A DNA stretch of 15,232 nucleotides, taken from an uncultured Eubacteriaceae bacterium. Lineage in GTDB: Bacteria; Bacillota; Clostridia; Lachnospirales; CAG-274. The stretch's first letter is position 1. Each line of letters begins with the position of its first letter. The stretch covers positions 1-15,232 of the forward strand of contig CANOGI010000017.1 of the NCBI GenBank assembly GCA_947565475.1. Reading direction: 5' to 3'. The notes beneath the pieces are model-generated. The model ran no database searches. It worked only from the letters and a program-made list of their open reading frames with translations, and was not told where the DNA came from. The position numbers and the translations under genes are program-made. Below, in pieces: positions 8,094-15,070 of this stretch.

Positions 8094-8102
8094 TGGTATA
8101 CT
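8094..8102 (+). promoter_or_regulatory. Extended -10 promoter of signal peptidase gene
   Basis: TGG-TATACT forms an extended -10 element (TGn immediately before TATACT at 8097-8102). No good -35 is present at 17 bases; the upstream region is a long A/T-rich stretch that could act as an UP-like element. The predicted start is near 8109, giving a leader of about 95 bases before the ATG. Confidence 0.5.
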
Positions 8103-8116
8103 GTATTTGTGGGATA

Positions 8117-8179
8117 TTGCGAAAGGTTAAAATTTTGTAAACTTCCCTGATTTTAACCCTGACAGTTCAATATTCGCAA
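8117..8179 (+). promoter_or_regulatory. Structured 5' leader of the signal peptidase mRNA
   Basis: Two nested perfect stems are visible. P1 pairs TTGCGAA (8117-8123) with TTCGCAA (8173-8179). P2 pairs GGTTAAAAT (8125-8133) with ATTTTAACC (8150-8158). The stems are separated by 1 base on the 5' side and a 14-base bulge on the 3' side, with a 16-base apical loop. The structure ends 24 bases before the ATG, just upstream of the GAGGT ribosome binding site. I do not recognise it as a known riboswitch class. Confidence 0.45.
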
Positions 8180-8203
8180 AAAAACAGAAACGAGGTAAAA
8201 ACG

Positions 8204-8866
8204 ATGTCTGACAACGAAAAAGAAAACACGGTAAATAATGACGCGCAAAACGATACTCTAAATATCTCTCCCGATATAGATACAGAAACACCCGAGCCGA
8301 AAAAAAAATCTATGCTTCATGAAATAGTAAGCTGGACAGCCACTATAGTCGGGGCGATTCTGCTCGCTTATATAATAACGACTTTCGTAATAGTAAACGC
8401 TGAGGTGCCTACAGAGTCTATGGAAAATACCATAGAGGCGGGTGATAGACTTGTGGCGTTTAGGCTTTCCTATCTTTTTGAGGACCCTGAGCGCTACGAT
8501 ATAGTCGTTTTTAAATATCCCGATGATGAGGAAAAACTCTTTATAAAAAGAATAATCGGGCTTCCCGGTGAGAAAGTCACCATAAAGCATGATGAGAACG
8601 GAGACACAAAAGTTTATATAAACGACAGCGACACACCGTTGGATGATGCTTTTATAAAAGAATCCATGATTTTGAGAGACGATAACTCAATAAATGAGGA
8701 GTTAACTTATATTGTCCCAGAAAATTGCTATTTTATGCTAGGGGATAACCGAAATAACTCAAGGGACTCTCGTTTCTGGGAAAACACATTTGTAAAAAAA
8801 GAGAAAATTTTAGGAAAGGCGCTTTTTAAATATTACCCGTCAATAGCGTGGATAGGTGATATGTAA
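8204..8866 (+). CDS. lepB: Signal peptidase I
   Basis: Type I signal peptidase, 220 residues, which removes signal peptides from Sec- or Tat-exported proteins at the outer face of the membrane. A hydrophilic acidic N-terminal extension (about 1-40, rich in N, D, E) precedes one membrane anchor (about 43-65). The catalytic serine is S72 in VPTESMENTI and the general base is K115 in FIKRIIGLPGE. The conserved box E, GDNRNNSRDSR, is at 180-190. One anchor and the S/K dyad fit the Gram-positive SipS-like type. The ATG is preceded by GAGGT. It appears monocistronic, with its own promoter and a repeat copy on each side. The symbol could equally be sipS. The acidic, low-complexity cytoplasmic tail is longer than in minimal SipS proteins. 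Confidence 0.95.
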   Translation: MSDNEKENTVNNDAQNDTLNISPDIDTETPEPKKKSMLHEIVSWTATIVGAILLAYIITTFVIVNAEVPTESMENTIEAGDRLVAFRLSYLFEDPERYDIVVFKYPDDEEKLFIKRIIGLPGEKVTIKHDENGDTKVYINDSDTPLDDAFIKESMILRDDNSINEELTYIVPENCYFMLGDNRNNSRDSRFWENTFVKKEKILGKALFKYYPSIAWIGDM

Positions 8867-8878
8867 AAATACCGCATC

Positions 8879-9059
8879 AAGACTACTCGAATTTTTGTAT
8901 AATAAAAATTCTCGTAACCGACAGCGAAAGTATTCGCCTTTGTATTCAGTGGGAGGCTGGTCGCAAAATTTCGTTTTGCCGCTCGCCCTTGCAATCCCCC
9001 TTAATACAAGAGTAAGTTCCCCCGCTTAATAAGCATGGGCCTCCCTCTGTCGGTTAAAA
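8879..9059 (+). repeat. Structured repeat REP-A, copy 2 (long form)
   Basis: It begins AAGACTACTCGAATTTTTGT and has nested inverted segments: GAATTTTT/AAAATTC; TAACCGACAG (early) against CTGTCGGTTA at the 3' end; GGGAGGC against GCCTCCC; CTTTGTATT against AATACAAG; and an internal hairpin GCAAAA...TTTTGC. The whole unit can fold into a long multibranched hairpin. It starts 12 bases after the signal peptidase stop, so it would form the 3' end of that mRNA. No separate intrinsic terminator is seen. Confidence 0.8.
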
Positions 9060-9077
9060 CAAAAATGGCGAAAAATA

Positions 9078-9106
9078 TTGACATTATTAAAATTAAGTTA
9101 TATATT
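9078..9106 (+). promoter_or_regulatory. Near-consensus promoter for the DUF1858 gene
   Basis: TTGACA (9078-9083), a 17-base spacer and TATATT (9101-9106) form a strong sigma-A-type promoter. Transcription would begin near 9113, about 10 bases before REP-A copy 3, so the repeat would occupy nearly all of the roughly 260-base leader of the downstream gene. Confidence 0.75.
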
Positions 9107-9122
9107 AAAAATAAACATAACC

Positions 9123-9314
9123 AAGATTACGAGAATTTTTGGATAACAAAAATTTTCGTAACCGACGGCGAAAGCATTCTCATTTGTATTTAGTGGGAGG
9201 CTGGTCGCAAAACTTCGTTTTGCCGCTCGCCCTTGTAACCTAGCTTACACTCCCTTTAATACAAAAGTAGGTACCTCCGCTTAATAAGCGGGCGACTTCT
9301 TTCGTCGGTTAAAA
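9123..9314 (+). repeat. Structured repeat REP-A, copy 3 (long form, within a 5' leader)
   Basis: A long-form copy with diverged 5' end (AAGATTACGAGAATTTTTGG). TAACCGACGGCGAAAG near the start pairs with CTTTCGTCGGTTA at the end. It also contains GGGAGGCTGGTCGC, the GCAAAA...TTTTGC hairpin shared with copy 2, and a perfect CGCTTAATAAGCG palindrome. It lies between the promoter at 9078-9106 and the gene at 9376. Confidence 0.8.
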
Positions 9315-9375
9315 TAAAAAATAACGGCTTCGCCGAAATTTTAAATATTTGATAAAACTAAGGAGGAACCATAAA

Positions 9376-9582
9376 ATGGCACAAATCTCAAAAGACATGA
9401 TAATCGCCGATATGATAAATATAGACAAAGGTATAATCCCTATCCTGATGAACGCCGGAATGCACTGTATAGGGTGTCCGTCCGCGCAGGGAGAAACTCT
9501 TGAGGAGGCAAGCTTCGTTCACGGTCTCGACGCTGATTCTCTCGTTACTGAAATAAATGAGTACTTAGCTAAGCAAAATTAA
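9376..9582 (+). CDS. DUF1858 domain mini-protein (CxxC redox disulfide type)
   Basis: A 68-residue protein that matches the DUF1858 pattern, also described as the hybrid-cluster-protein-associated redox disulfide domain: an N-terminal helix region (SKDMIIADMINIDKGIIPILMNAGMHC), the CxxC pair C31-C34 in HCIGCPSAQGETLEEAS, then HGLD and a C-terminal helix. The family is thought to act in redox or metal chemistry, but no specific reaction is established that I can rely on. The start at 9376 is set by AGGAGG ten bases upstream; an in-frame ATG at 9349 lacks such a site. No hybrid cluster protein gene is adjacent here. It is probably monocistronic. An inverted repeat CTCAT...ATGAG at about 9601-9627 lies downstream but lacks a T-run. 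Confidence 0.88.
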   Translation: MAQISKDMIIADMINIDKGIIPILMNAGMHCIGCPSAQGETLEEASFVHGLDADSLVTEINEYLAKQN

Positions 9583-9643
9583 TAAATAAGTCAAAGTCCA
9601 CTCATTTTTATTTCATAAAAATATGAGTAAGTGTCCAAGTTTC

Positions 9644-9740
9644 AAGACTACTCGAATTTTTATATAATAAAAGTTCTTGTAACCAACGGCGAAAGTATTC
9701 TCCTTTGTACTAAGTGGGAGACTTCCTCTGTTGTTTAAAA
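9644..9740 (+). repeat. Structured repeat REP-A, copy 4 (minimal form)
   Basis: It begins AAGACTACTCGAATTTTTAT, with the standard 5' hairpin, TAACCAACGGCGAAAGTAT and CTCCTTTGTACTAAGTGGGAG. It then jumps directly to CTTCCTCTGTTGTTTAAAA, so the middle present in copies 2 and 3 is missing. It ends 20 bases before the FMN riboswitch and therefore occupies the position expected for the rib operon promoter. Confidence 0.75.
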
Positions 9741-9760
9741 TCAGTGTTTTCACAATTTTA

Positions 9761-9870
9761 TTATCTTCGGGGCAGGGTGAAATTCCCTACCGGCAGTAAA
9801 GCCTGCGAACCTTTTGGTTGATTTGGTGAGATTCCAAAACCGACGGTACAGTCCGGATGAAAGAAGATAA
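9761..9870 (+). promoter_or_regulatory. FMN riboswitch (RFN element)
   Basis: The closing stem P1 is TTATCTTC (9761-9768) against GAAGATAA (9863-9870), 8 bp and perfect. Inside are the conserved RFN blocks GGGGCAGGGTGAAATTCCC, ACCGGCAGTA, AGCCTGCGA, a variable arm (CCTTTTGGTTGATTTGGTGA), ATTCC, ACCGACGGTACAGTCCGGATG and AAAGAAG. Family knowledge: FMN binding stabilises the aptamer and lowers expression of riboflavin genes. The operon downstream confirms the assignment. Confidence 0.97.
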
Positions 9871-9903
9871 AGCCGATGATTATACAATAAAGCCGGTTTA
9901 TTT

Positions 9904-9945
9904 AAAGCCCCCAAAATAATAATTTTTGGGGGCTTTTATTTTATA
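9904..9945 (+). terminator. Intrinsic terminator, expression platform of the FMN riboswitch
   Basis: AAAGCCCCCAAAA and TTTTTGGGGGCTTT form a stem of about 12 bp with a short AT-rich loop, followed by a T-rich tail (TTATTTTAT). It lies 34 bases after the aptamer and 160 bases before ribD. Control is therefore most likely by transcription attenuation. I could not pick out a single clear antiterminator pairing. From 9946 to 10090 I see only AT-rich leader. Confidence 0.9.
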
Positions 9946-10106
9946 CACCATGTATTAATCGATAAAATCAGCGTAATTGTAGACATACAAAAAATTACAA
10001 AAAATAAAATAAGCGAACTTTAAGTTTTTTTTATTTTTTGTGGCTTTTTGAATGTATTTTAATTTTCACCCATGTCATAGACAAAAAATGAAAGGAGGCG
10101 GATAAA

Positions 10107-11204
10107 ATGGAAGAATATATGAAAATGGCTCTTGAGCTCGCTAAAAAGGGAGAAGGCAAAGTAAATCCAAATCCAATGGTAGGAACGGTCATAGTAAAAG
10201 ACGGCAGAATAATAAGCACAGGATATCACGAGAAATACGGCGAGTTTCACGCCGAGAGAAACGCTATTTTAAACTGTAAGGAGGATATGACAGACGCTGA
10301 AATGTACGTAACTTTAGAGCCCTGCTGTCATCACGGGAAAACCCCCCCCTGCACAGATATAATAATAAAAAGCGGGATAAAAAAAGTAGTCATCGGCTGT
10401 ACGGACGATAATCCTTTGGTCGAGAATAAAGGAATAAAAATACTTAAAGAAAACAGAATAGAAGTAATAACGGGAGTTTTAGAGAAAGAGTGCAGAAAGC
10501 TTAACGAGATATTTTTTCACTATATTAAATATAAGACACCTTTTGTGATTATGAAATACGCTATGACAGCGGACGGAAAAATAACAGGAGCGGACGGGAA
10601 GCCAAAGCGGATAACCGGAAAAGACTCTCTCACAAACGTCCATAGGACAAGAAACATTGTAAGCGGAATAATGGTCGGCATAGGAACAGTTCTCTCTGAC
10701 GACCCTCTGCTTACATGCCGTATTGAGAACGGTTTAAATCCCATAAGAATAATATGCGATTCTCATTTAACGATTCCTTTTGAGAGCAATATCATAAAAA
10801 CGGCGAAAACCGTGCCCACAATAATAGCCTCGGGAAAAAATTATGATAAAAACAAAAAAACAGCCCTTGAAAATTTAGGGCTTAGCGTAATAGAAACCGA
10901 CTCTTTAAAAACCGACTTAAAAACCCTTATGACCTTTTTAGGAAAAAGGGGAATAGACAGCGTACTTTTAGAAGGCGGAGAAACCCTTAATTATTCCGCT
11001 CTAAAAAACGGCATAGTAAACAAAATACAAGCGTATATAGCGCCGAAAATTTTCGGTGGGGTCTCTGTGAAAACCCCCGTAGGAGGAGACGGTTTTTTCT
11101 CCGCTGATAAAAACTTTACACTCAGAACTGAAAAAGTACAGCCTATGGGCGAGGATGTTCTAATAGAATACGGCGTCCTGCCCGCTATAGAGGAGGTAAA
11201 TTAA
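10107..11204 (+). CDS. ribD: Bifunctional riboflavin deaminase/reductase RibD
   Basis: Carries out deamination and then NADPH-dependent side-chain reduction of the pyrimidine intermediate made from GTP. 365 residues. The N-terminal deaminase domain (about 1-145) has the zinc site H48-A-E50 and PCCHHGKTPPC with C73 and C82. The C-terminal reductase domain (about 147-360) has KYAMTADGKI, a DPLLTCR segment and LLEGGETLN. The ATG is preceded by AAAGGAGG. It is the first gene of the operon, and its TAA overlaps the ribE ATG by one base. The codons for KTPPC contain a C8 run (10342-10349) within the zinc-site region. Confidence 0.96.
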   Translation: MEEYMKMALELAKKGEGKVNPNPMVGTVIVKDGRIISTGYHEKYGEFHAERNAILNCKEDMTDAEMYVTLEPCCHHGKTPPCTDIIIKSGIKKVVIGCTDDNPLVENKGIKILKENRIEVITGVLEKECRKLNEIFFHYIKYKTPFVIMKYAMTADGKITGADGKPKRITGKDSLTNVHRTRNIVSGIMVGIGTVLSDDPLLTCRIENGLNPIRIICDSHLTIPFESNIIKTAKTVPTIIASGKNYDKNKKTALENLGLSVIETDSLKTDLKTLMTFLGKRGIDSVLLEGGETLNYSALKNGIVNKIQAYIAPKIFGGVSVKTPVGGDGFFSADKNFTLRTEKVQPMGEDVLIEYGVLPAIEEVN

Positions 11205-11857
11205 TGTTTACGGGAATAATCGAGGAAATAGGGAAAGTAAAAAATATAAAAAACAACACGGCTTCCTCAATAATTACAGTAGAGGCTAACACAGTGACAG
11301 ACGGCACAAAATTAGGGGAGAGCATAGCGGTAAATGGTGTATGCCTAACCGTCGTTAAAATATCCGATACATACTTTGACGCCGACATAATGGGAGAAAC
11401 CCTTCGTCGGAGCAATTTAAAGAACTTAAAACCCGGCGACTTGGTTAATTTGGAGAGAGCCGTAAGGGTCGGCGAACGTTTCGGGGGGCATATAGTGTCA
11501 GGACACGTAGACGGCGTGGGAACCCTTATAAATTATAAAAAAGATGATACAGCGGTATGGGTAACAATAGAATGCTCCCCCGACATTTTAAAATATATAG
11601 TAAATAAAGGCTCGGTGGCTCTTGACGGAATAAGCCTCACCGTAGCTAAAGTTTCCGAAAATAATTTCTCAGTCTCAATAATTCCCCATACGGGAGCTGA
11701 AACAACGCTTCTTGACAAAAATATAGGCGCTAAAATAAATATTGAGTGCGACATAATAGGAAAATATGTAGAAAAATTATTATTTTTTAAAGAACAGCCA
11801 AAATCCCCCGATACAAAAATAAATATGAGTTTTTTATCGGAAAACGGATTTTTGTAA
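11204..11857 (+). CDS. ribE: Riboflavin synthase alpha subunit
   Basis: Catalyses dismutation of two 6,7-dimethyl-8-ribityllumazine molecules to riboflavin. 217 residues, the usual length. Two tandem lumazine-binding domains are visible: MFTGIIEEIG and ESIAVNGVCLTV in the first (about 1-95), GHIVSGHVDGVG and VALDGISLTV in the second (about 96-190). A short C-terminal helix region follows. Translation is coupled to ribD by the TAATG overlap, and GGAGG lies 9 bases upstream inside ribD. The stop is 16 bases before a complete MITE-like element that separates this gene from ribBA. Confidence 0.96.
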   Translation: MFTGIIEEIGKVKNIKNNTASSIITVEANTVTDGTKLGESIAVNGVCLTVVKISDTYFDADIMGETLRRSNLKNLKPGDLVNLERAVRVGERFGGHIVSGHVDGVGTLINYKKDDTAVWVTIECSPDILKYIVNKGSVALDGISLTVAKVSENNFSVSIIPHTGAETTLLDKNIGAKINIECDIIGKYVEKLLFFKEQPKSPDTKINMSFLSENGFL

Positions 11858-11873
11858 ATATAATTAATAAACT

Positions 11874-12025
11874 TTATAGTCAAACCACTTGAAAATAGGC
11901 AAAAGGAGGCGAGATAAAAATTATTTTTTGAAGGCGGAGGGAGAGCATAGCTTAAATCCTGTGCCGACGGAAAAAATTATTTTTAGCCGCTGAACTTGTT
12001 CATTTTTCAAGTGGTTTGACTATAA
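11874..12025. mobile_element. Complete 152-bp MITE-like element with TTATAGTC termini
   Basis: Perfect 22-bp terminal inverted repeats occupy 11874-11895 and 12004-12025; the outer part is TTATAGTCAAACCACTTGAA. The element has no coding capacity. The terminal TA on each side would suit TA-target insertion as used by IS630/Tc1-mariner-type transposases, but which TA is the duplication cannot be settled here. Its interior includes AAAGGAGGCGAGATAAAAAT, which looks like a ribosome binding site. It sits inside the rib operon. The right terminus creates TATAAT (12021-12026). Confidence 0.75.
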
Positions 12026-12090
12026 TAATAGTAAAAAAATATTTTACTGGTACACAGTGCTGAAATTTTATGGAAAGAAGGTTATATTTA

Positions 12091-13290
12091 ATGAGTGGAT
12101 TTAGTACAATTCCCGAAGCGATAGACGACATAAAAAACGGCAGACCAATAATCGTGACGGACGACGAAAACAGGGAAAACGAGGGTGATATAATTATAGC
12201 CGCGCAATACGCCTCCCCCGAGGCGATAAACTTTATGGCTACCTACGGCAGAGGATTAATATGTATGCCCGCCGAGAAAAAACTTCTTGACAAGCTCAAA
12301 ATAGAACAAATGGTAGAACATAACACCGATAACCACGAAACGGCTTTCACCGTGTCAATCGATTATAAAGACACGACAACGGGAATTTCCGCTTTCGAGC
12401 GTTCAAAAACAATAACAATGGCGGTAAACGACAGCGTAAAAGGCTCCGACTTCCGCCGTCCGGGACATATATTCCCCTTAGCCGCGAAAGAGGGAGGCGT
12501 TTTAGAGCGGGCGGGTCATACTGAGGCCGCCGTTGACCTCGCTAAACTGGCGGGTTTAAAACCGGCGGGGGCTATATGCGAAATAATGAACGACGACGGA
12601 ACAATGGCGCGTGTTCCGGAGCTTTTGGAATTCTCAAAAAAACACGGAATAAAAATAATAACAATAGAAGACTTAATCGCTTATAGAATAAAATCGGAAA
12701 AATTCGTGGAATTGGCGGCAAAAGCCAAAATGCCCACCCGTTACGGCGACTTCACAATATACGGATATGTTAATAAATTAAACGGAGAGCACCACGTCGC
12801 CCTTGTAAAAGGTGAAATTTCCGAGAATGAGCCTATTTTGTGCAGAGTTCACTCTGAATGTTTAACAGGCGACGCTCTTGGTTCTTCCAGATGCGACTGC
12901 GGGGAACAGTACGACGCCGCTATGAGGCAAATCTCAAAAGAGGGCAGAGGTGTCTTGGTATATATGAGACAAGAGGGCAGAGGAATAGGCCTCATAAACA
13001 AATTAAAGGCGTACGAGCTTCAGGATAAAGGCCTCGACACAGTTGAGGCTAACGTCAAACTCGGCTTCGCCCCTGATTTAAGGGATTACGGAATAGGCGC
13101 TCAAATTTTATCCGATTTAGGTGTAAGAAAAGTAAAACTTATGACTAACAACCCTAAAAAAATATCGGGACTTAAAGGCTATGGAATAGAAATAACCGAA
13201 AGAGTGCCAATCGAAATGGCGCCAAAACCAACAGATGAATTTTATCTTCGTACAAAAAAAGAAAAAATGAATCATTTACTTAATTTATAA
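12091..13290 (+). CDS. ribA: Bifunctional DHBP synthase / GTP cyclohydrolase II (RibBA)
   Basis: Supplies both precursors of riboflavin: 3,4-dihydroxy-2-butanone 4-phosphate from ribulose 5-phosphate, and the pyrimidine intermediate from GTP. 399 residues. The N-terminal DHBP synthase domain (about 1-203) has DDENRENEGD (24-33) and RAGHTEAAVDLAKLAG (140-155). The C-terminal GTP cyclohydrolase II domain (about 204-399) has the zinc cysteines C257, C268 and C270 in HSECLTGDALGSSRCDCGEQ, then RQEGRGIGL (293-301). The ATG at 12091 is preceded by GAAAGAAGG; an ATG at 12070 in frame would place that site within the gene. It begins 65 bases after the MITE-like element. Confidence 0.96.
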   Translation: MSGFSTIPEAIDDIKNGRPIIVTDDENRENEGDIIIAAQYASPEAINFMATYGRGLICMPAEKKLLDKLKIEQMVEHNTDNHETAFTVSIDYKDTTTGISAFERSKTITMAVNDSVKGSDFRRPGHIFPLAAKEGGVLERAGHTEAAVDLAKLAGLKPAGAICEIMNDDGTMARVPELLEFSKKHGIKIITIEDLIAYRIKSEKFVELAAKAKMPTRYGDFTIYGYVNKLNGEHHVALVKGEISENEPILCRVHSECLTGDALGSSRCDCGEQYDAAMRQISKEGRGVLVYMRQEGRGIGLINKLKAYELQDKGLDTVEANVKLGFAPDLRDYGIGAQILSDLGVRKVKLMTNNPKKISGLKGYGIEITERVPIEMAPKPTDEFYLRTKKEKMNHLLNL

Positions 13291-13329
13291 TTGCCCAACC
13301 GAAAAAGATAAAAAGAGGCGGAATAAAAA

Positions 13330-14094
13330 ATGAATATAAAATGGAAATCAGAGGAATACAAAGAAAATTTTTCTTTTGTACATGAATATGGAGAAGACGT
13401 TTTAAAACTTTTAAAAATAAACGAAAACTCCCTTGTTATAGATTTAGGCTGTGGAAACGGTGCTTTGACAAAAAAACTTTCTGAAATACGCTGCCGCGTA
13501 ATTGGTATAGACTCATCGGAGGAAATGCTTAAAACCGCTGAAAAGTCTTATCCCAACTTAACATTCATTAAAGCGGACGCCCTCAATTTTAATTTAGATA
13601 AAAAAGCGGACGCCGTTTTCTCTAACGCTGTCTTCCATTGGATTGACAAAGATAAGCAATCCTCGCTTTTAGAGAATATAAACCGCAATTTAAAGCCTAA
13701 TGGACAGCTTGTGTGCGAGTTTGGGGGATTTGGATGCGCCGAGACTATTCATTCCGCCCTTGAGGCAGAGTTTGGCAAAAAAAATTTAGTCTATCCAAGA
13801 ACTTTTTATTTTCCCACAATAGGCGAGTACGCCCCGATTTTGGAAAAAAGCGGCTTTAAAGTTGTCTTCGCGTCTCTTTTTGACAGAAAAACAAAATTAA
13901 ACGGCAAAGACGGCCTAAAAGACTGGATAAATATGTTTGTGACAGAGCCATTTAAAAATATAGACACACTTACGGCAAATGAGATAATCTCAAACACCGT
14001 AAATAAACTTAAACCAATTCTTTTTGAAAACGGCGTATGGTACGCCGATTACGTCAGAATACGGTTTAAAGCTGAAAAAAGCAGAAACAACTGA
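13330..14094 (+). CDS. Class I SAM-dependent methyltransferase
   Basis: A 254-residue Rossmann-fold methyltransferase. Motif I is VIDLGCGNG (36-44), the acidic ribose-binding residue is D61 in GIDSSEEML, motif II region is IKADALNF (80-87), and DAVFSNAVFHW (94-104) is the post-II segment. The overall pattern (a helical N-terminus, FSNAVFHWI, a LKPNGQLVCEFGG strand, then a helical cap) recalls trans-aconitate methyltransferase-like and ubiquinone/menaquinone-type proteins, but the substrate cannot be assigned. It follows ribBA by 39 bases with AAAGAGGCGG as ribosome binding site, so it is in the rib operon. No role in riboflavin synthesis is known for such a gene. It may methylate a flavin-related compound, or simply have been inserted into the operon. 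Confidence 0.85.
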   Translation: MNIKWKSEEYKENFSFVHEYGEDVLKLLKINENSLVIDLGCGNGALTKKLSEIRCRVIGIDSSEEMLKTAEKSYPNLTFIKADALNFNLDKKADAVFSNAVFHWIDKDKQSSLLENINRNLKPNGQLVCEFGGFGCAETIHSALEAEFGKKNLVYPRTFYFPTIGEYAPILEKSGFKVVFASLFDRKTKLNGKDGLKDWINMFVTEPFKNIDTLTANEIISNTVNKLKPILFENGVWYADYVRIRFKAEKSRNN

Positions 14095-14105
14095 TCTACC
14101 ACGTC

Positions 14106-14490
14106 AAGGTTACAGGAATTTTTGTATAGCAAAAATTCCTGTAACCGACAGCGAACGTATTCGCCTCAAACTGTTAAGAAATCCCAAATATTAAAGAAAT
14201 ATAAATTTTTCAACAATTGGAAATTAAAAAAGCGTCGTGGACTTAAATCCGCAAGACGTGCTTTGCTCGTCTGAGAAGAAAATTTGACTTTAGAAAATAA
14301 CTTGTCATTCCCGTAAAAGTCACAATTTTCATACAAAACGAAATCAAGTCGCCAAACTCCGTTTGACACGCGGATTTCGTAAAATTTCAGGAAATATTCA
14401 CCTTTGTATTCAGCGTGAGCTTGCGCTCTCACTTAATTAAGAGGAAGTCCCCCCGCTTAATAAGCAAGTGACTTCCTCTTCGCTTAAAAA
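14106..14490 (+). repeat. Structured repeat REP-A, copy 5, interrupted by a 228-bp insert
   Basis: The left part (14106-14166) has the 5' hairpin with a much longer stem (GGTTACAGGAATTTTT...AAAAATTCCTGTAACC) and continues GACAGCGAACGTATTCGCCT. The right part (14395-14490) resumes at TATTCACCTTTGTATTCAG and runs through GTGAG...CTCAC, CCCCCGCTTAATAAGC and CTTCCTCTTCGCTTAAAA. This fills most of the 436-base gap before ribH. No separate ribH promoter is evident. Confidence 0.7.
14167..14394. mobile_element. 228-bp insert inside REP-A copy 5
   Basis: Sequence absent from all other REP-A copies. It is bracketed by an imperfect 9-base direct repeat, TATTCGCCT (14158-14166) and TATTCACCT (14395-14403), one of which could be a target duplication. 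It has an internal inverted pair ACGAAATC...GATTTCGT towards its right end and AGACG...CGTCT near its middle. A minus-strand open frame of 88 codons crosses both junctions and is not credible as a gene. Its origin is unknown. Confidence 0.45.
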
Positions 14491-14530
14491 AATCAAAATA
14501 ATTTTTAAACTATTCAAGGAGGAATTAAAT

Positions 14531-15004
14531 ATGAGAGTTTTAGAAGGAAATATGGTAGCCGACGGAGCGAAAATAGCGCTTGTGGCGTCAAGATTTAATG
14601 AGTTTATAACGTCAAAATTAATATCCGGAGCGGTAGACGGTTTAAAACGTCACGGAGTAGCGGACGACGACATAGCTCTCGCGTGGGTTCCCGGCGCGTT
14701 TGAAATCCCTATTATAGCGAAAAACATCGCCCTCTCAAAAAAATATGACGCCGTAATATGCTTAGGAGCGGTAATCAGGGGTGCGACGACTCATTACGAC
14801 TATGTGTGCAACGAGGTTTCAAAAGGAATAGCCCATATAGCCCTTGAAACTGACGTTCCCGTACTCTTCGGAGTCCTTACCACGGAAAATATAGAGCAAG
14901 CTATAGAGAGAGCCGGAACAAAAGCCGGCAATAAGGGTTACGACTGCGCCTTATCCGCTATTGAGATGATAAACTTGTTAAAAAACATCAGAACCACTAA
15001 GTAA
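14531..15004 (+). CDS. ribH: 6,7-dimethyl-8-ribityllumazine synthase
   Basis: Condenses the pyrimidine intermediate with dihydroxybutanone phosphate to give the lumazine that riboflavin synthase uses. 157 residues, the usual length. Diagnostic segments are ALVASRFNEFI (16-26), WVPGAFEIP (52-60), CLGAVIRGATTHYDYV (77-92) with the catalytic-region H88, and FGVLTTENIEQAIERAG (113-129). The start at 14531 is set by AAGGAGG (14516-14522); an in-frame ATG at 14468 would add a lysine-rich extension with no family counterpart. It is the last gene of the rib block, displaced from ribBA by the methyltransferase and an interrupted repeat. Confidence 0.97.
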   Translation: MRVLEGNMVADGAKIALVASRFNEFITSKLISGAVDGLKRHGVADDDIALAWVPGAFEIPIIAKNIALSKKYDAVICLGAVIRGATTHYDYVCNEVSKGIAHIALETDVPVLFGVLTTENIEQAIERAGTKAGNKGYDCALSAIEMINLLKNIRTTK

Positions 15005-15070
15005 ATATAGTGTCTGAAAACCCTGTTTCCGCAAGACTTCTTTTGATGCTTCACGGCTGTTTTATAGTTG

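Noticed and set aside
9599..9627. Terminator after the DUF1858 gene
   Set aside because: The CTCAT...ATGAG inverted repeat is AT-rich and not followed by a T-run, so it is mentioned only in the gene entry.
7832..9740. CRISPR array, suggested by four repeated units in 2 kb
   Set aside because: Units are 97-192 bases, internally structured, unevenly spaced and variable in length, and the gaps hold promoters and genes. No cas genes are present.
10031..10250. Minus-strand open frames overlapping the start of ribD
   Set aside because: They are antisense to the conserved RibD deaminase domain and the AT-rich leader, with no ribosome binding site or family resemblance.
14166..14432. Minus-strand open frame of 88 codons between the methyltransferase and ribH genes
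   Set aside because: It crosses both borders of an insert in a non-coding repeat, has no convincing ribosome binding site, and its ends lie in repeat sequence.
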